Below the pieces are notes generated by a model. The model was not told the origin of the DNA. It did not search any database and saw nothing but the letters and a program-made list of their open reading frames with translations. Shown in pieces: positions 24,901-37,800 of a stretch of DNA of 64,000 nt (the first letter of the stretch is position 1; each line of letters starts with the position of its first letter). Position numbers and translations under genes: made by a program. The stretch spans positions 496,001 to 560,000 of the forward strand of contig JAEHOE010000065.1 in the NCBI GenBank assembly GCA_016858145.1. Reading direction: 5' to 3'. This stretch comes from Edaphochlamys debaryana (taxonomy: Eukaryota > Chlorophyta > Chlorophyceae > Chlamydomonadales).

Positions 24901-26358
24901 TCAGCCCCGTCCCCCTTCCCCTCGTTCCGCACCCGCCCACAGGGCCCCCAACCGCCAGACCACGTGCATCCTCGAGTGCGACGCCGTGGTGCATGACATC
25001 ATCAACCGCCGGGAGGTACGGCACGGCAACCTGCCGTACGCTGTGACATGTAGCAGACGCTCTTGCTGACCCCACCCACTAGCACTGCAGCCTTGCGGGA
25101 AGTGTTCTAGATTCCTTCGCTCTCCAATGCTCCGAGAATCCCCCCTCCCCCTCCTTTCCCTCTCTTTCCTAGGCCGTCCGCACCCCCCTCGAGGCCGCCC
25201 CCCGCTCCCGAGCGCTGCTCGAGTCGCTGGTGCCCATGTGGGAGGAGGAGGTGGTGCGGGCGGGCGGGGGGGCGCCGCCGCGGCCGCCCTCGCCGCCGCG
25301 CGCCCCGCGGCCGCTGTGCCCCGCCGTGGAGGCCGTGAGGCAGGAGTTCAGGGTGAGGAGGGGGTGGGGGGTGGGGGGGTAAGGGGGAGGGGGAAGACTC
25401 GGGGAGGGATGAGCGTGCATCCACACATCTGTCCACGCATCCGCCTCGCACCCACGCCCCCCCCCCCCCCAGGTCATAGCGCAGCAGCACCTGCAGCAGC
25501 TGATCGCGGAGCGGCGCCGGGGGGCGGCGGAGGCGGCAGCAGGGGAAGGGCAGGGGCAGGCGGCGGCGGCGGAGGCGACGCAGGGCCGGTCGCAGGAGCC
25601 GGCAGGTGGTGCGGCGGCAACGGAGCAGGCGCACGCGGGTGCACAGGGGGCAGGGCGGGGGCGGATGGAGGCGGAGGCAGAGGCGGGGGCGGCGGCGCTT
25701 CCGGACACGCCCCTGCGCGCCTGGCAGCGGCCAACGTCGCCGACGGCAGAAGCGACCGGGGCGCCGGCGGAGGCGCCTGCCAGTGACGCGGCGGGCCATG
25801 GCCCTGCCGCCGCCGCCGCCGCCGCCGCCCCTGCCGTCCCGCCGCCGCCGCTCTGGCGAGGCTTTGGGGCGCCGCCGCCAGGCCTCACGCCTCCGCCAGT
25901 GCAGGTCGCCGCGGGCGCCTCCCAAAGAGCTCGCGCCGCCGCTGCCGCTGCCGCCGCCGCCGATGCTGAGGCGGCCACACCAGGCCTGACGCCGCCGCCG
26001 CCACCAGCGCCGCTGCCGCCGCCGCCGCGTGCCTCTCAGTCCCAGGCGGCCGTTCCTCCTCACGCAGCCCCCGCACGGGGACCCCTCGCCGCCCTCCTCC
26101 TCGCCTCGCAGCCAGCCAACCTCTCCCACGCCGGCGGCGGCGGCGGCGGCGGCATCTCGCGGGCGGCGGCGCGGCACATGAGTCAGACGCAGCGGCAGCT
26201 TAGTCAGACGCCGTACGGCAGCCAGGCACGCGGAGGCCTTTGGGCTAGCCAGATGGCGGCGGCGGCGGCGGCTGGTGGCGGCGGCGGCGGGCGGTACGTG
26301 GGTGACGATAATGACCTTATGGGTCTGGCGGCGCTGCTGGAGGACGCCTCACAGGGCG

Positions 26359-26390
<32 letters not shown>

Positions 26391-26565
26391 ATGTGGAGCT
26401 CGCAGCGCCGCCCGCCGCCGTCCTCACAGCTGCCGCCACGGCCGCCGCGGCCTCGGCTGGCGGGCCTGCCGGCTCCGTCGCCGCCGCTGGTGCTTCCGCC
26501 GGGTCCCTCCCTGACGCCGCCAAGTCAGGGCACGCAAAGCCAAGCCCCTGGCGCCGGCCTTGGCA

Positions 26566-26606
<41 letters not shown>

Positions 26607-29600
26607 TGGGAGGCAGTGGAGTTCGTGGCTTCGCAACTGCACCCGCCGCCGCCAGGGTCGCAGCGGCGCCAGCGGCGGGGGCTGGGACTGTTTGGGACGC
26701 CTTTTGGCCCCTCACAACGGACTGGCGGTGGCGGCGGCGACGGCGGCTGGATGCAAGCCGCGCAGAAGGAGGCAGGTGCCAGCGGCGGCGGCGGCGGTGG
26801 CGGTGGCGGTGGCGGTGACGGCGGCAGCCTGCAGCTGCGCCTCTCTGCCGCCGCCAGCGGAGCTGAGGCGGGCCAGGCCGACATGGAGGTAGACGATGAT
26901 GATCAAGATATGGATCTGGATTTAGATCCTGAGGATGGTCTGGATCACAATCTGGATCCAGATCCAGATCCAAGTCAACTGCTCGACACCCAGGCGATAC
27001 AGCGGGTGGAGCTAGAGCGCCGCCAGCGACGGCGGCACCGGCGGCAGGAGCGACGGCAGCGACGCCGTCAGCTGGCGGAGGCGCTGGGCCGTACGACGTC
27101 GCAGCCTTCGTCGCCGCCGAGGGCGTCTCAATGGGCAGCGCCGACGCCGGCAGGGGCAACACAGCGGCCTGACGGTGCCGCCGCTGCCCTCGACGGCGGA
27201 AGCAGCGGTGACGGCGGCAGTACTGACGGCGGCGGCAGCAGCGGCTCTGACGTTGACGGCGGCTTCTTCGGCCGAGGCCTCGCCGCCGCCGCTGACAACG
27301 CCGCTGCCGGGGATGACGATGATGACCACGGCGGGCTCGGATCTGGATCCGATCCGCTGCTGGATCTTGCCGCGGAGCTGGAGGCAGCCGCTCTGAGCAT
27401 CGAAGCCGAGGAGCGCCGGGGTGATGAGGATGAGGGGGGCGAGGATGAGGAGGATGGAGACGAGGACGAGCCACGGCCGCCGCCACGCCGTCGGCGCCGC
27501 CGGACCAGCAACGAGTACGGCAGCGAAGAGCCTGACGGCGACGGCGACGGCGACGGCGGTGGCGGCGGCGGCGCAGATGCCGACGGGGGCGGGGCTGACG
27601 AGGATAGCGGCGGAGGCGACCGGCACGACGGCAGCGGCGGCGGCGGCGGTGCAGGGGCCTGGATGGGCCTGGGCGATGAAGGGGCAGAAGCCGACATGGG
27701 GTCGCCGTACGGCGACCAGGAAGAGTACGACGTTGGCGGCCGCCGCGTGGACGAGCTGTACGGCAGCGCAGCGTATGGCGGCCCGGGTACGGCGGTGGCC
27801 ATGGCTGACATCGAGGACCTAGCCCCGCCGCCGCCGCCGCCGCCGCCGTCACAGCAGCAGCAGCCACCAGAGCAAGCCGTTGCGGAGGCCGCAGGCAGAG
27901 GTCCTAGTTCGCACGCCCACCGTCGCCGGTCGCCTGCCGCTCCCCTTCATCTTGGGCCCAGCCAGGCCCAGGCAGGCCCGCAGCCAGCGCAGGGGCCTCC
28001 CACGCAGCCGCTTCCCTCGCTGGGAACCGTCGTTGTCCCCGCCACCGCCGGCACTGCCGCTACAAGCCGCCAGACCGTCTCCTTCGTCCCCGCCACTGCC
28101 ACCGCCGCCACCGCTGCCGCCAGCGCCGCCGGCGGCTCTGCCTCCGCCGCCGCCAGCGCTGCCGCCGCCGCTGGGGCGCAGGCTGCTGCCCTGGACGCCA
28201 CGGCAGACACGCGGACCCCTGCCGCCGCCATCCCTACCCCTGCCACCGCCGCCGCCGCTCCCGCCCCTTCCGCCGCCACTGCCGCTGCAGACGCCGCAGA
28301 CCGTGGCACCGCGGCGCTGGCCCCCCGCCGGCGGCCCACAGCGGCCGCTGAGCCGGACCCCATCGACAGCGGCAGCGGCAGCGACAGCGAAGCCGAAGGC
28401 GTACGCGAGGATGTCAGAGACAGAGGAGAGGCTCCGTTCCTGCTGCATCGAGGCGGTCGGGGTGGTGATGATGACGAGGAGGAGGAGGAGGTCGAGGACT
28501 CGGATGCGGCAGAGGAGGAGGGAGGGGACGGCGGTGGCAGGCCCGCCAAGCGCCGCCGTGCGGTGGGCACAGGGGCCGCGGCGGTCCGGGCATCGGCGGC
28601 GGCGCCTCAACCGGCGCAGGCAAATGTGCGGGGAGCCCCGAGCCCCGGCCTCGCGCGGACGCCGCCCCGCCCTGGAGTCGCCGCCTGGGCGGGCGTCAGC
28701 CCAGCAGAGCTTGGCACTCCAAACCCAAGCCAGGTCCGTTCCCCACCAAGCCAGGTCCACTCCCCACCAAGCCAGTACAGCCAGGGCCAGGGGCTGGGCC
28801 AGGGCCGGAGCCGGCTGCAGGTGACCCCCGGCAGCCGCACGCCCAAGCGGGCCCGTGGAGGACAGCGGCGGCCCACGGGGGTTGTCGGGGGTGGCAGCGC
28901 AGCAGCGTCGCCGCCGCCGCCGCTGGCGCTGGCGCCCTCCCGTCCCAACCCTTCCCCGCCGCCGCCTCAGCTCCAGGGGCAGGGCTGGGGCCTGGCCCAG
29001 GGGCAGGCGCATCAGGCTATGCAGAACCCCGTAAGCGCTGCTGCTGCTACTGCCGCTGCCGGCGCCGGTGGCGGTGGCGGCGGTGGCTGGCCTGGGCGGT
29101 GGGACTGGGAGCCGGCCCAGGGCGGGGGCGGGGGCTGGGGCGCTCTGGCGGGGGCGCAGCAGCAGCAGCAACAGCCCAGGCCGGTGCCGCAAGCGCAGAC
29201 GGCCTGGGAGCGCCTGCAGGAGCAAGAACAACAACAGCACCAACAACAGCAGCAGCAGCAGCAGCAGCAGCGGCAGGAGGGCCGGGAGCAACATTATGAG
29301 GAGGCGCTGCACGGGGGGCATGATCGTGCTCAGCCGCACCCCCACCCACAGCAACGGGAGCCGCAGCTTCAGGAGCAGGAGCAAGGTCTTGGGCAGGCTT
29401 TGCAGGAGCCCCATCATCGGGGTGGGCAGCATCCCCACCGACAGCAGCAGCAGCAACCCCAGGCCGCTCTCGAGCGGGCCCCTGCGCCGCCCCACGGAGG
29501 GCACGGGTGGGTGCCGCAATGGGACGGCGCCGGGGACGAGGACGAGGAGGAAGGAGGCGAGCAGGATGGGGAGGAGGTGGAGGAAGGTGTGAATGATGAC

Positions 29601-32600
29601 AAGGAGATGGAGGACGCGGCCGGAATCTGCACCGACGAGGAACCGGACGAGCAGGAGGAGGCCGAGGCGGATGAGGAGGACCCTTCTTCCGAAGGCCGGG
29701 CGGAGGGCGAAGAAGCGGATGCAGCCGCAGCCGCCGCCGCCTCAGCCGCCGCCGCCACCGCCACCGGCCCAGCCCGGTCGTGGCGCCGCAGCGACCTCCG
29801 CCCAGCGCCCGGGTCGGGCCGGGGCCGGGACTCCGCACCCGTGCGGGTGCCGGCGGCGGTGCGGGCGAGAGCTCCGTCCCCCGCACCGACGGCGGCGGCT
29901 GCGCCAGCGGCGCCAACGGCGGCGGCGGCTCCAACGGCGGCGGCGGCGGCGGCTGCTCCGTCCTGCTCCTGGCAGACCGTGCGGCCGGTGGTGTCGGGGC
30001 TCTTCCGCCGCGGCTGGCGGCCGCCCGCGCCCACACCTGCGTCCGCCTCCGCAGCCGCAGCCGCAGCAACAGCCGCAGCCGCACCCAGGACGGCCCGGGA
30101 GCCCGCCGCTGCGGGGCTGGGGGGTATGTCGGCTGGACGGTCCGGAGCGGGAGCGGAGCGGGGGCGCGGCGGGGGGCGCCCTTCCGCTTTGTCGGGCCCC
30201 TCTCAGCCGCTGCGGTCACAGCCGGCGGCAACGCAGCAGGAGCCGCTGCACAAGCAGCTGCCGCTGCCGCTGCCCCTGAGCCCGCCCTCGCTCGCGCCCA
30301 GCTCCCAGCGGACGTCTTCCCTGGCAGGGGCCAGTGGGAGCGTCGGGGCGTCGGGGCGTTCTTTGGGCGCTCCGTCACCGCTGTGGGGCGTCCTGATGGA
30401 GACGGAGGAGGAGGCGGATGGGGGGGAAGAAGAGGCGGAAGGAGAGGAGGAGGGGGAGCAGCGGGTTGGGGAGTGGGAGGCAGCGGCGGCGACGGAGGAG
30501 GAGGAGGAGGAGACGTCAGAGCAGCAGCAAGACGCGGCGTCGAGCGAGAAGGGGGAGGAGGTGGAGCAGCAGCGAGCGCTGGCGGCAGGGGATCAGATGG
30601 AGGCGGCAGAGAAGCCGGCGACGGAGGAGGCGGAGGAGGAGATGCTAAAGGCGCCGGAGGCAGACGAGCAGGGAGAAGAGGACCGGGAAGGGGATGACCG
30701 CGGCGATGGCATCCACGGAGGAAGCCAACAGCAAGCGACTGGAGCGACTGGGCCGGAGAGCGAAAGCGAGGAGCAGCAGCAGGGGTTGGGGGAAGGGGAG
30801 GAGCCGGAGCAGTCGGACGGGGAGGGCCCTGGCGTGGAGGCCTGCCGCAGCCCTGCCGCCACCGTTCCGCCAACCGCCATGGCAGGGCGGGGGTCGCCGC
30901 CCGCTGCCACGCCACCTCCTCCTCCAGCCCCACCCGCCTTATGGCCGGCAGGCCCCCAGCCCTCGGCTCCTCCCCTGGTGGCGGCCCCCGGGCCGCCTCC
31001 TTTCACACCCCAGGCTTCGCTCTGGACCCCTGCCTTGGTCCTGCCGCCCGAGCCCTCCCCGCCCTCCTCCGCCTCCACTGCCGCCCCAACCTCGCGCTCG
31101 CCCCCCCGCCACATGCTGCCGCCTTCGCCCCCGCCGCCGCTGCCTCTACCGCTGCAGCAACCGCCACCCTCCCCGCCCCCCGCTTCGGAGGGCTCGGACG
31201 TGAGAGAACCACCGTCACCTGACCCCCCCGCAAGTCTCGGTGGGGCGTTTCCGTCGCGCCACGCGCCTTCCACCGAGCCCGATGCCGGCAGCCCTGGCGG
31301 CCTCAGCCCTGGCGGTAGGGCCCCCGCGCCCCAGGTCGCGGCGGCGATGGCGGCGGCGGCAGCACCGGCGTTGGCGGCGGCGGCAGCACCGGCGTCGGCG
31401 GCGGCGGCAGCACCGGCGTCGGCGGCGGCGTCGGCGGCCCGTCCAGAGCTCGTGCCACCAGCCATTTCCGTCGGTGCAGCCGCCGTGCGCTGTGATGTCC
31501 TGGGCCTTGGGAAGGCAGGCGACGGCGCTGGCAACGGCGAGGGTGGAGGCGCGGAGGCTGGCCGCTCCCTTGTGCCGCCGGCGCCTGCTCCTTTGCCGCA
31601 GCCGGCGGCGACGGACCCCGGACCGGCCTACCCTCCCACGCAGCCGCTTCCTGCTGCTGCCGGGACGGCAGCTGGCGCCGCCGCCAGCGCGCTGCCGCCG
31701 TCGCCTGCTGCCACCGTTGCCACCGTTGCCGCCGGCGCCGCCGGCGGCACCTCTGCCGCCGCCGGCGAGCCCCAGCCTGGGCTGCCGCCGACGCAGCCGC
31801 TGCATCGCGCCGCCGACGCCTCAGCGGCACACCTGCCGCCGCCGTCGCCTGCATGGGCGGCATCCCGTCTCGGGCTCCCGCCGCCGTCGCCGCCACCCCT
31901 GCCGTCGCCGCCGCTGCACCCGCCGCCAACGCAGCCACTGCCCACGCAACCGCTGTCTCCACCGCAACGGTGGAGCCCCCTGCCGCCGCCGCCGCTGCCA
32001 CCACCTTTCCTGCCGCCGCCGCCGCCGGCTGGGCTGCTGCATCCACCCGCTTCGCCACCATCCGTTCTCGCACCCACAGTCTCGATCAGCGCCGCTGACG
32101 GCACGGGAAGCAGGTCGGCGGCGGTCGACAGCGTGGCGGCGCACGCCCGAGCCGCCATGCCCCCGCCACCGCCGCCGCGCACCGCGGCCCGGCCCGGCCC
32201 CGGCGGCGCGTCGGCGCCCGCCGAGCGGCCCGCCGCCACGACCGCTGGCGGCGCCGCGGGTGGAGGCGAGGTAGTCACTACCACCACCCCCGCGGCTGCC
32301 ACCGCCGTGGCGCCCGCTCCGCGTCGCCCCGGCCGCGGCCCCGGCCCCGCGCTGCCGCCTTCCGCCGCCAGTCCCCGCACCTCTGGCCCCGCCGAGGCCA
32401 CGCCCGCGCCACCCCGCCTGGGCCCTCCCTCCGCGCCGCCCTCCGCTGCGCCGCCCTCCACCGATGTGATTCCGGCCACTGCAGAGAGCGACGGCGGCGG
32501 CAGCGGAGACGGTGGCGGAGGCGGCGGAGGCGGTTGCGGCAGAGGCGAGTCGCCCGCCCCCGGCTGTGGGTACGGCCCGTGGGTGCTTGGCGCCGGGTCC

Positions 32601-33221
32601 GTCGGGACGGCGCCGGCTGCGGTGGCGGCGGTGGCGGCGGTGGCGGCGGTGGCGGCGGTGGCGGCGGCGGCGGCGGGGTTGGCCGCGGTGGCAGGTGCAG
32701 CGCGCTCTGGCCAAGGTGCGACGGCAGGGCTGGCCGATGACGACGGCGACGCCGACGGCGATGCTGACGCTGACGGCGATCCGGACGCCATGGACTGGGC
32801 CGCTGCCGCCGCCGCCGCCGATGACGAACCAGGATCCGCACCGGGACCCGAACCAGAACCCGAATCCAAACCTCTCGGCGCTCACTCTGATCAGTTGTCT
32901 GGCGGCAGCGGCGGAGGTGGCGGCAGGGTTGGCGGCGGCAGCGGACAGCCGGGGCCTGGCGGCCTCGGCGGCGGCGGCCCGGGCGGGCGGAGCACGGGGG
33001 CCCCCGGTGCCTCCCCCTCGGCCACGCTCGGTGCCTCCCCCGCCTCCACCGCCTGTGTGGGGGCCACCCTCACCCCCGCCGCCAATCCCCTCCTCACCCC
33101 CACCGCCAATCCCACCGCCAGCCCCGCAGTCAGCCCCGCAGCTAGCGCCGCCGCCACTCCCGTCGCCACTCCCGCCGCCGCCTTGGTCGCTCCCGCTGCT
33201 GCTGCTGCTGCTGCTGCTGCT

Positions 33222-33256
<35 letters not shown>

Positions 33257-34842
33257 CCAAGTGCCAGCGGCAAGGACCCCAGCGCCGGCAGCCACGGCCC
33301 CGGCTCAAGCGCTAGCGACGCCGGCGGCGGCGGCGGCAGAAGCGCCGCCTGTAAGCGGCGGCAGCGGCTCTGCAGGCGCCGCCGCCGCCGCCGCCGCCAC
33401 TCCGGGCACGGGCGGCGCCGCCTCTGGCGCTGGCGGCGCCACCGCCTCCGCCGCGACCTCCCCGCAGTGCGGCCAGCGCACCCCCGCCGCCACCCCTGCC
33501 GCCACCTCCGCCGCCACCCCCGGTGCCGTCCTCCCACGGTCCGTCGCTACCTCCAGCCGCGGCCCCCGAGTACGGTTCAGCGCTGACGGCGGCGGCGGCG
33601 GCGGCAGCGGATGCGCTGCTGCGGGCGCTCTCAGCAGGAAGGCCGCTGCCGGCGGCGCGTGCCCTCGGAGTAGCGGGAAAGCAGCGGCGATCGCGGAGGC
33701 GGACGAAGGGGATACAATGGAAGAGGAGGCGGGGGTGGAAGGAGCGGCGGCGGCGGCGGCGGCGGCGGGGGTTGCGGGGGCGGGGGCGTCGCGGCATGCG
33801 GACTGGGTGTGTCTCCGGCCCCGGGGCCGCCCCCCTCCCCCCTCCCGGGTGGCGGACGAGAGCGAGTGGCTGGCGCTGGGCCTGAGGCCCGTGGTGCACC
33901 AGGTGGGCGGTTGGCGGTTGCTTGGGGTAGTTGGGAAGCGGTTGGGGGTGTTTGAAGAGGGGTTGGAGCATTGTTGGGATGGTTGGGAAGTTGTTCCTTA
34001 GGCTTAGGGGGAGGTGTTGGGAGTAATCCTAGAGGTTAGGCGGGGTGGGCTAGGCGGGGCGCTTTGCTTCGTAAGTCTCACCACAGGGTTCTGCCTCGGG
34101 GTTCTGCTCATGCCCTTCGCATTGTCAAGGGGGTGCCGCCCTCGCTCATGGGTCTCTCCTCCACCCCCCCTACCCCCCCACCCCGCAGGCGCCCTTCTAC
34201 TCCGATCCCAGGGATGTGCCCCCGCGGCCCGTCATCATGGCCAACAGGTGGGCCCGGGTGGGCCAGGTCTGGGCCCGGGTGGGCCCGTGATTGTGGCCAG
34301 CAAGTGGGCCCGGGTCGGGTACGGCGGGACCTCACTGCAAAGCGGGGAAAGCTGGTGGTCTTATCTCACAGTGGCCTGGGGCCCCAGGAGCTAAAGCCAT
34401 TACATGCAATCTCCGCCTCCACCCTCCCTTCTGTTGAGCGACCTCGTTCCTTGCCCCCTTTCCTCTTTCACAGGGAGTTCCGCATCCCGGCATGGGAGGA
34501 CGTCCCGCCCTTCACACCAGGCCCCGCCGCCACACAGCCCCTGGAGTGCCTCAGGGCCGCCGCCGCGGCGGCCGCCGGCAGGGCGACGGCGGCGGCAGGT
34601 CAGGGCGGCGCCGCTGCCGCGGCGGCGGTGGCGGCGGCGGCGGCAGCGGCAGCGCTGCCGAATGAGCTGGGGTACGGCAGGGCGCGCGGGTATGCGCTGG
34701 TCCCGGCCCTGCCGCCGCCTCCGCCGGCGGAGGTGGCGGCGTGGGTGCACCGACGAGCGGCCAGGGCCGCCGCCGCCGCTGAGGCCGCCGCCGCCGCCGC
34801 GGCAGCGGCGGCCCGGCGGCAGACCCCCGGCCCGGGCAGCCG

Positions 34843-34873
<31 letters not shown>

Positions 34874-37800
34874 CGTACGGAGCTGGTTCACGATCCTAAC
34901 TCGGGCAAGCTGCTCCCGGCGACGGCGGCGGCGGCGGTAACGCCCGCGTCAGCGGCGGCGGCGGCAGGGCGGTACGGCGCCGACGGTGACGGCGACGCGG
35001 ACTTGACGCCGCCGCTGGGGCTCAGCGGCGAGGGCGGCCTCCTCGGGACGCCCTCCCTGGGAACCATAACAGGCAGTGCCGTCAGCGGCGGCGGCGCCGC
35101 CGCCACCGCCGCCAGGGCAGCCGCAGCCGCCGCTGCCGCTGCCGCGGGTGAGGGCAGCAGCGGCGAGGGCTCGAGTGGCGGTGAGGACAGCGAGGGGCCG
35201 GCGCTGGCGGATGCGCCTCCGTCGCCCAAGTACGACGAACGCACCTTCTTCCTTGCGGCCACGGCGGTACGTACGGTGCTGGTACGGCCCCAGTCGGTTG
35301 CTTGGAGTCGTACACTTTCGTACATGCGTACTCTTAGCGAACAGCCATTCGGTTGTGGAGCATGCCATGAAAAGGTCGTGTCTTTATCCTATCTGTTGCG
35401 CTATCTCTATCTCGCTTGCCGTGTCGCAGGTCGGCGCAGCAGCCACAGTTACCGACGGCCTACTGGCGGAGCGGCGGCGGCGGCGGCGCAAGCGGCGGCG
35501 GCGCCGTCAGCGCGAGGCCGCCGAGGCCGCAGCGGCGGCGGCGGGCCTGGTCCTACCCGACGGCGGTGGCGGCGGCGGCGCCAGCCAGGCCCAGCGGCGC
35601 CGCCACCGCCGCCGCCTCGCAACTCAGCGCATGGGCGTTGACGCCGCCGCCGCCGGCGGCGGTGGCGGCGGCGATGTCAGCGGCACCAGCGGCGACGCCA
35701 GCAGCTCTGATGACGACGGTGGCGGCGGCGACGCTGCTGCCGCCGCCGCGGGCGGCCACCTGCCGTACGACGTCGGCGGCGTCGACATTGGCGCGCTGCA
35801 GCCCCCGCCGGCGGCGGCGGCGGACAAGGACCCGTCGCACCGTCGACGGCTGAGGTTCTCGCAGATGTCGGGTGGCGGCGGCGGCGGCGGCGTGTCTCAA
35901 GGCCGGTCGACGCCGACGCCTTCGCAGCAGGTGCAAAGGGGCGGCCCGCAGGCACCCACTCCAGACCGTGCGGGACAGACGCCGGCGCCCTTCGCCGCTT
36001 TCGACGCCGCTGCTGCTGCTGCGGCGGCGGCAGGCCCATCATCCCGAGCCGGCGGCGGCGGTCGACCGCCGCCGCCAGCGCAGCCCGGACCGGTCCTACC
36101 GGCACCACGGCCCTCCCTGCCCCCCGCCGTCACGCCCGCGCCGCCGCCAAGAAACGCGGGGGCAGCGGCGGCGGCGGCGGCAGCCGCGCCGCCGCCGTCG
36201 GTCGGCCCCGCCACCACCGCCGCCACCGCCACGCTGCGTACGCCTGGGGCCCGGGCCCCCATGTCCCTGCTGTCTCCGCAGAGGCCCCCGGGCCAGGCCC
36301 CCTCGGGCCCAACGCCGCCCAGCCAGCGGGGCTTTCGGCAGGTGAGGGGCTCCTCGCGCTGGCTTAGTCATAATCGCACCATTTGCTGCTGTACCGTTGC
36401 TGCTGTACCATTGGGTTCGAACTGCGCTTCAACCGGGATCCTCAACCCCCTCGTGCCCCCACGGCCATCCCACACCCCTCGCCCTACCCATCCCCCTACC
36501 CACCCCCCCACCCCCCAGCGCGGCCAGGGCCGGCGCGAGCGGCTCTCCGCGGTGGCGGTGGAGGTGTGTGCGGCGGCGCGGGGGGCGCTGCTGCCCGACC
36601 CCCGGCACGACGCAGTCACGTGAGGGGGGAGGGGAGGGCGCAAGGGGGAGGGGAGGAAAGGGCGAGTGGAGGGGGGAGCCAAGGAGGGGCGGCGGAAGGG
36701 GGCGGCGGAAGGGCTGAGCGCCACCGAACCCGGCACGAGGCATTCACGCAGAGGTGAACGTTAGGGGAAACAAGGGCGCGGCCAAACAGCAGTCCTCTCT
36801 GTGGTCAATAGTTTTGATGATGGCTCACCATCCTGAGCCTTGTCCAGCCCACGCCCAACTTCCCTTCCCTGTCCCCTCCCTCGTTTCATCCCCCCTCCTC
36901 TCCCCCCATTCCCCCAGTGCCGTGGTCCTGGCGGTGATGGAGGCGGGCGCCCCTCCCCCCGCCGCCCCCGCCTGGGCCTACCCCGCCCGAGTGCTCATCG
37001 TGGACCCCCGGGCGGTGGCGGCGGCGGAGGCGGCGGCAGGGGCGGCGGAGGCGGCGGCAGGGGCGGCGGCGGAGGCGGCAGGGGTGGCGGAGGCGGCGGC
37101 AGGGGTGGCGGCAGGGCCAGCGGGGGGAGCCGCAGGGGCGGCGGCGGCGGCGGCGGTGGGGGCTGGAGCAGTGGCGGCGGAGGCGGCGGCTGGAGGCGGC
37201 GGAGGCGGAACAGCAGCCGTGCCGGGGCCGGCTGGGGGGCAGGGGGCAGCCGAGGGCCCGGCTGGGCCCGGGCATGAACCTGGGCCTGGGCCTGCGGCGC
37301 CGGTGGCAGGGCAAGACGCTCCGGCCGGCCCCGCTGGGGCGGGCGGCGCCAACGGCGGCGGCGGCAGCGGCGCAGGCGGCGGCGGGGGCGTCCCCCGACG
37401 GCCCTGGTCCCAGGGGGGCGGGGAGGACCTGGGCCCCGTGCGGGGGGTGCCGGTGCGGAGCGACGGACTGGCGGGGGTGTGCGTGGAGGCCTTCGCGGTG
37501 AGGGGGGTGTGGGGTGGGGGGTGGTGAGGGGGGTGTGTGTGGAAGGGGCAGGAAGGCCCGATAGAAGCGCCCGCACAGAGCGATGCTCCTGACCGAGGCT
37601 CCTTGACTGACTGTCCTCATCCGCCTGCCCCCCCAAGGACGAGTCGCCGTTTCGCCCTCCCCTGTGGTTCCTGCCCTCCTCCCCCCCCCCCCCAGGACGA
37701 GTCCTCCCTGCTGCGGGCCGCTTGCGCCGCCCTCTCCGCCCTGGACCCAGACCTGCTGCTGGGTGGGGGGGGGGGGGAAAGGGGGGAGGCCGGGGGCAGG

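Larger units (their letters stand above)
25473..33902 (+). other. REV3 giant exon 9: 2,810 codons of low-complexity sequence
   Basis: One uninterrupted 8,430-nt exon between the conserved N-terminal domain and the segment before the exonuclease-like domain. It encodes acidic blocks (DDEEEEEVEDSDAAEEE), polyQ at about 29236-29270, long Gly, Ala and Pro runs, SQ/TQ-rich stretches early on (SQTQRQLSQTPYGSQ) and Arg-rich patches. No globular domain was recognised. In other eukaryotes this position is an unstructured linker holding REV7-binding motifs; none could be placed here with confidence. The many long antisense and frame-shifted open frames over it are a by-product of GC-rich repeats. Confidence 0.85.

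Noticed and set aside
25107..33971. Long minus-strand and shifted-frame open frames over REV3 exon 9 (e.g. 27849-29519, 29047-30933, 31821-33308)
   Set aside because: They are mirror images of GC-rich repeats such as GCC/GGC runs, have no splice logic and no family resemblance; the plus frame joins perfectly to conserved REV3 exons on both sides.
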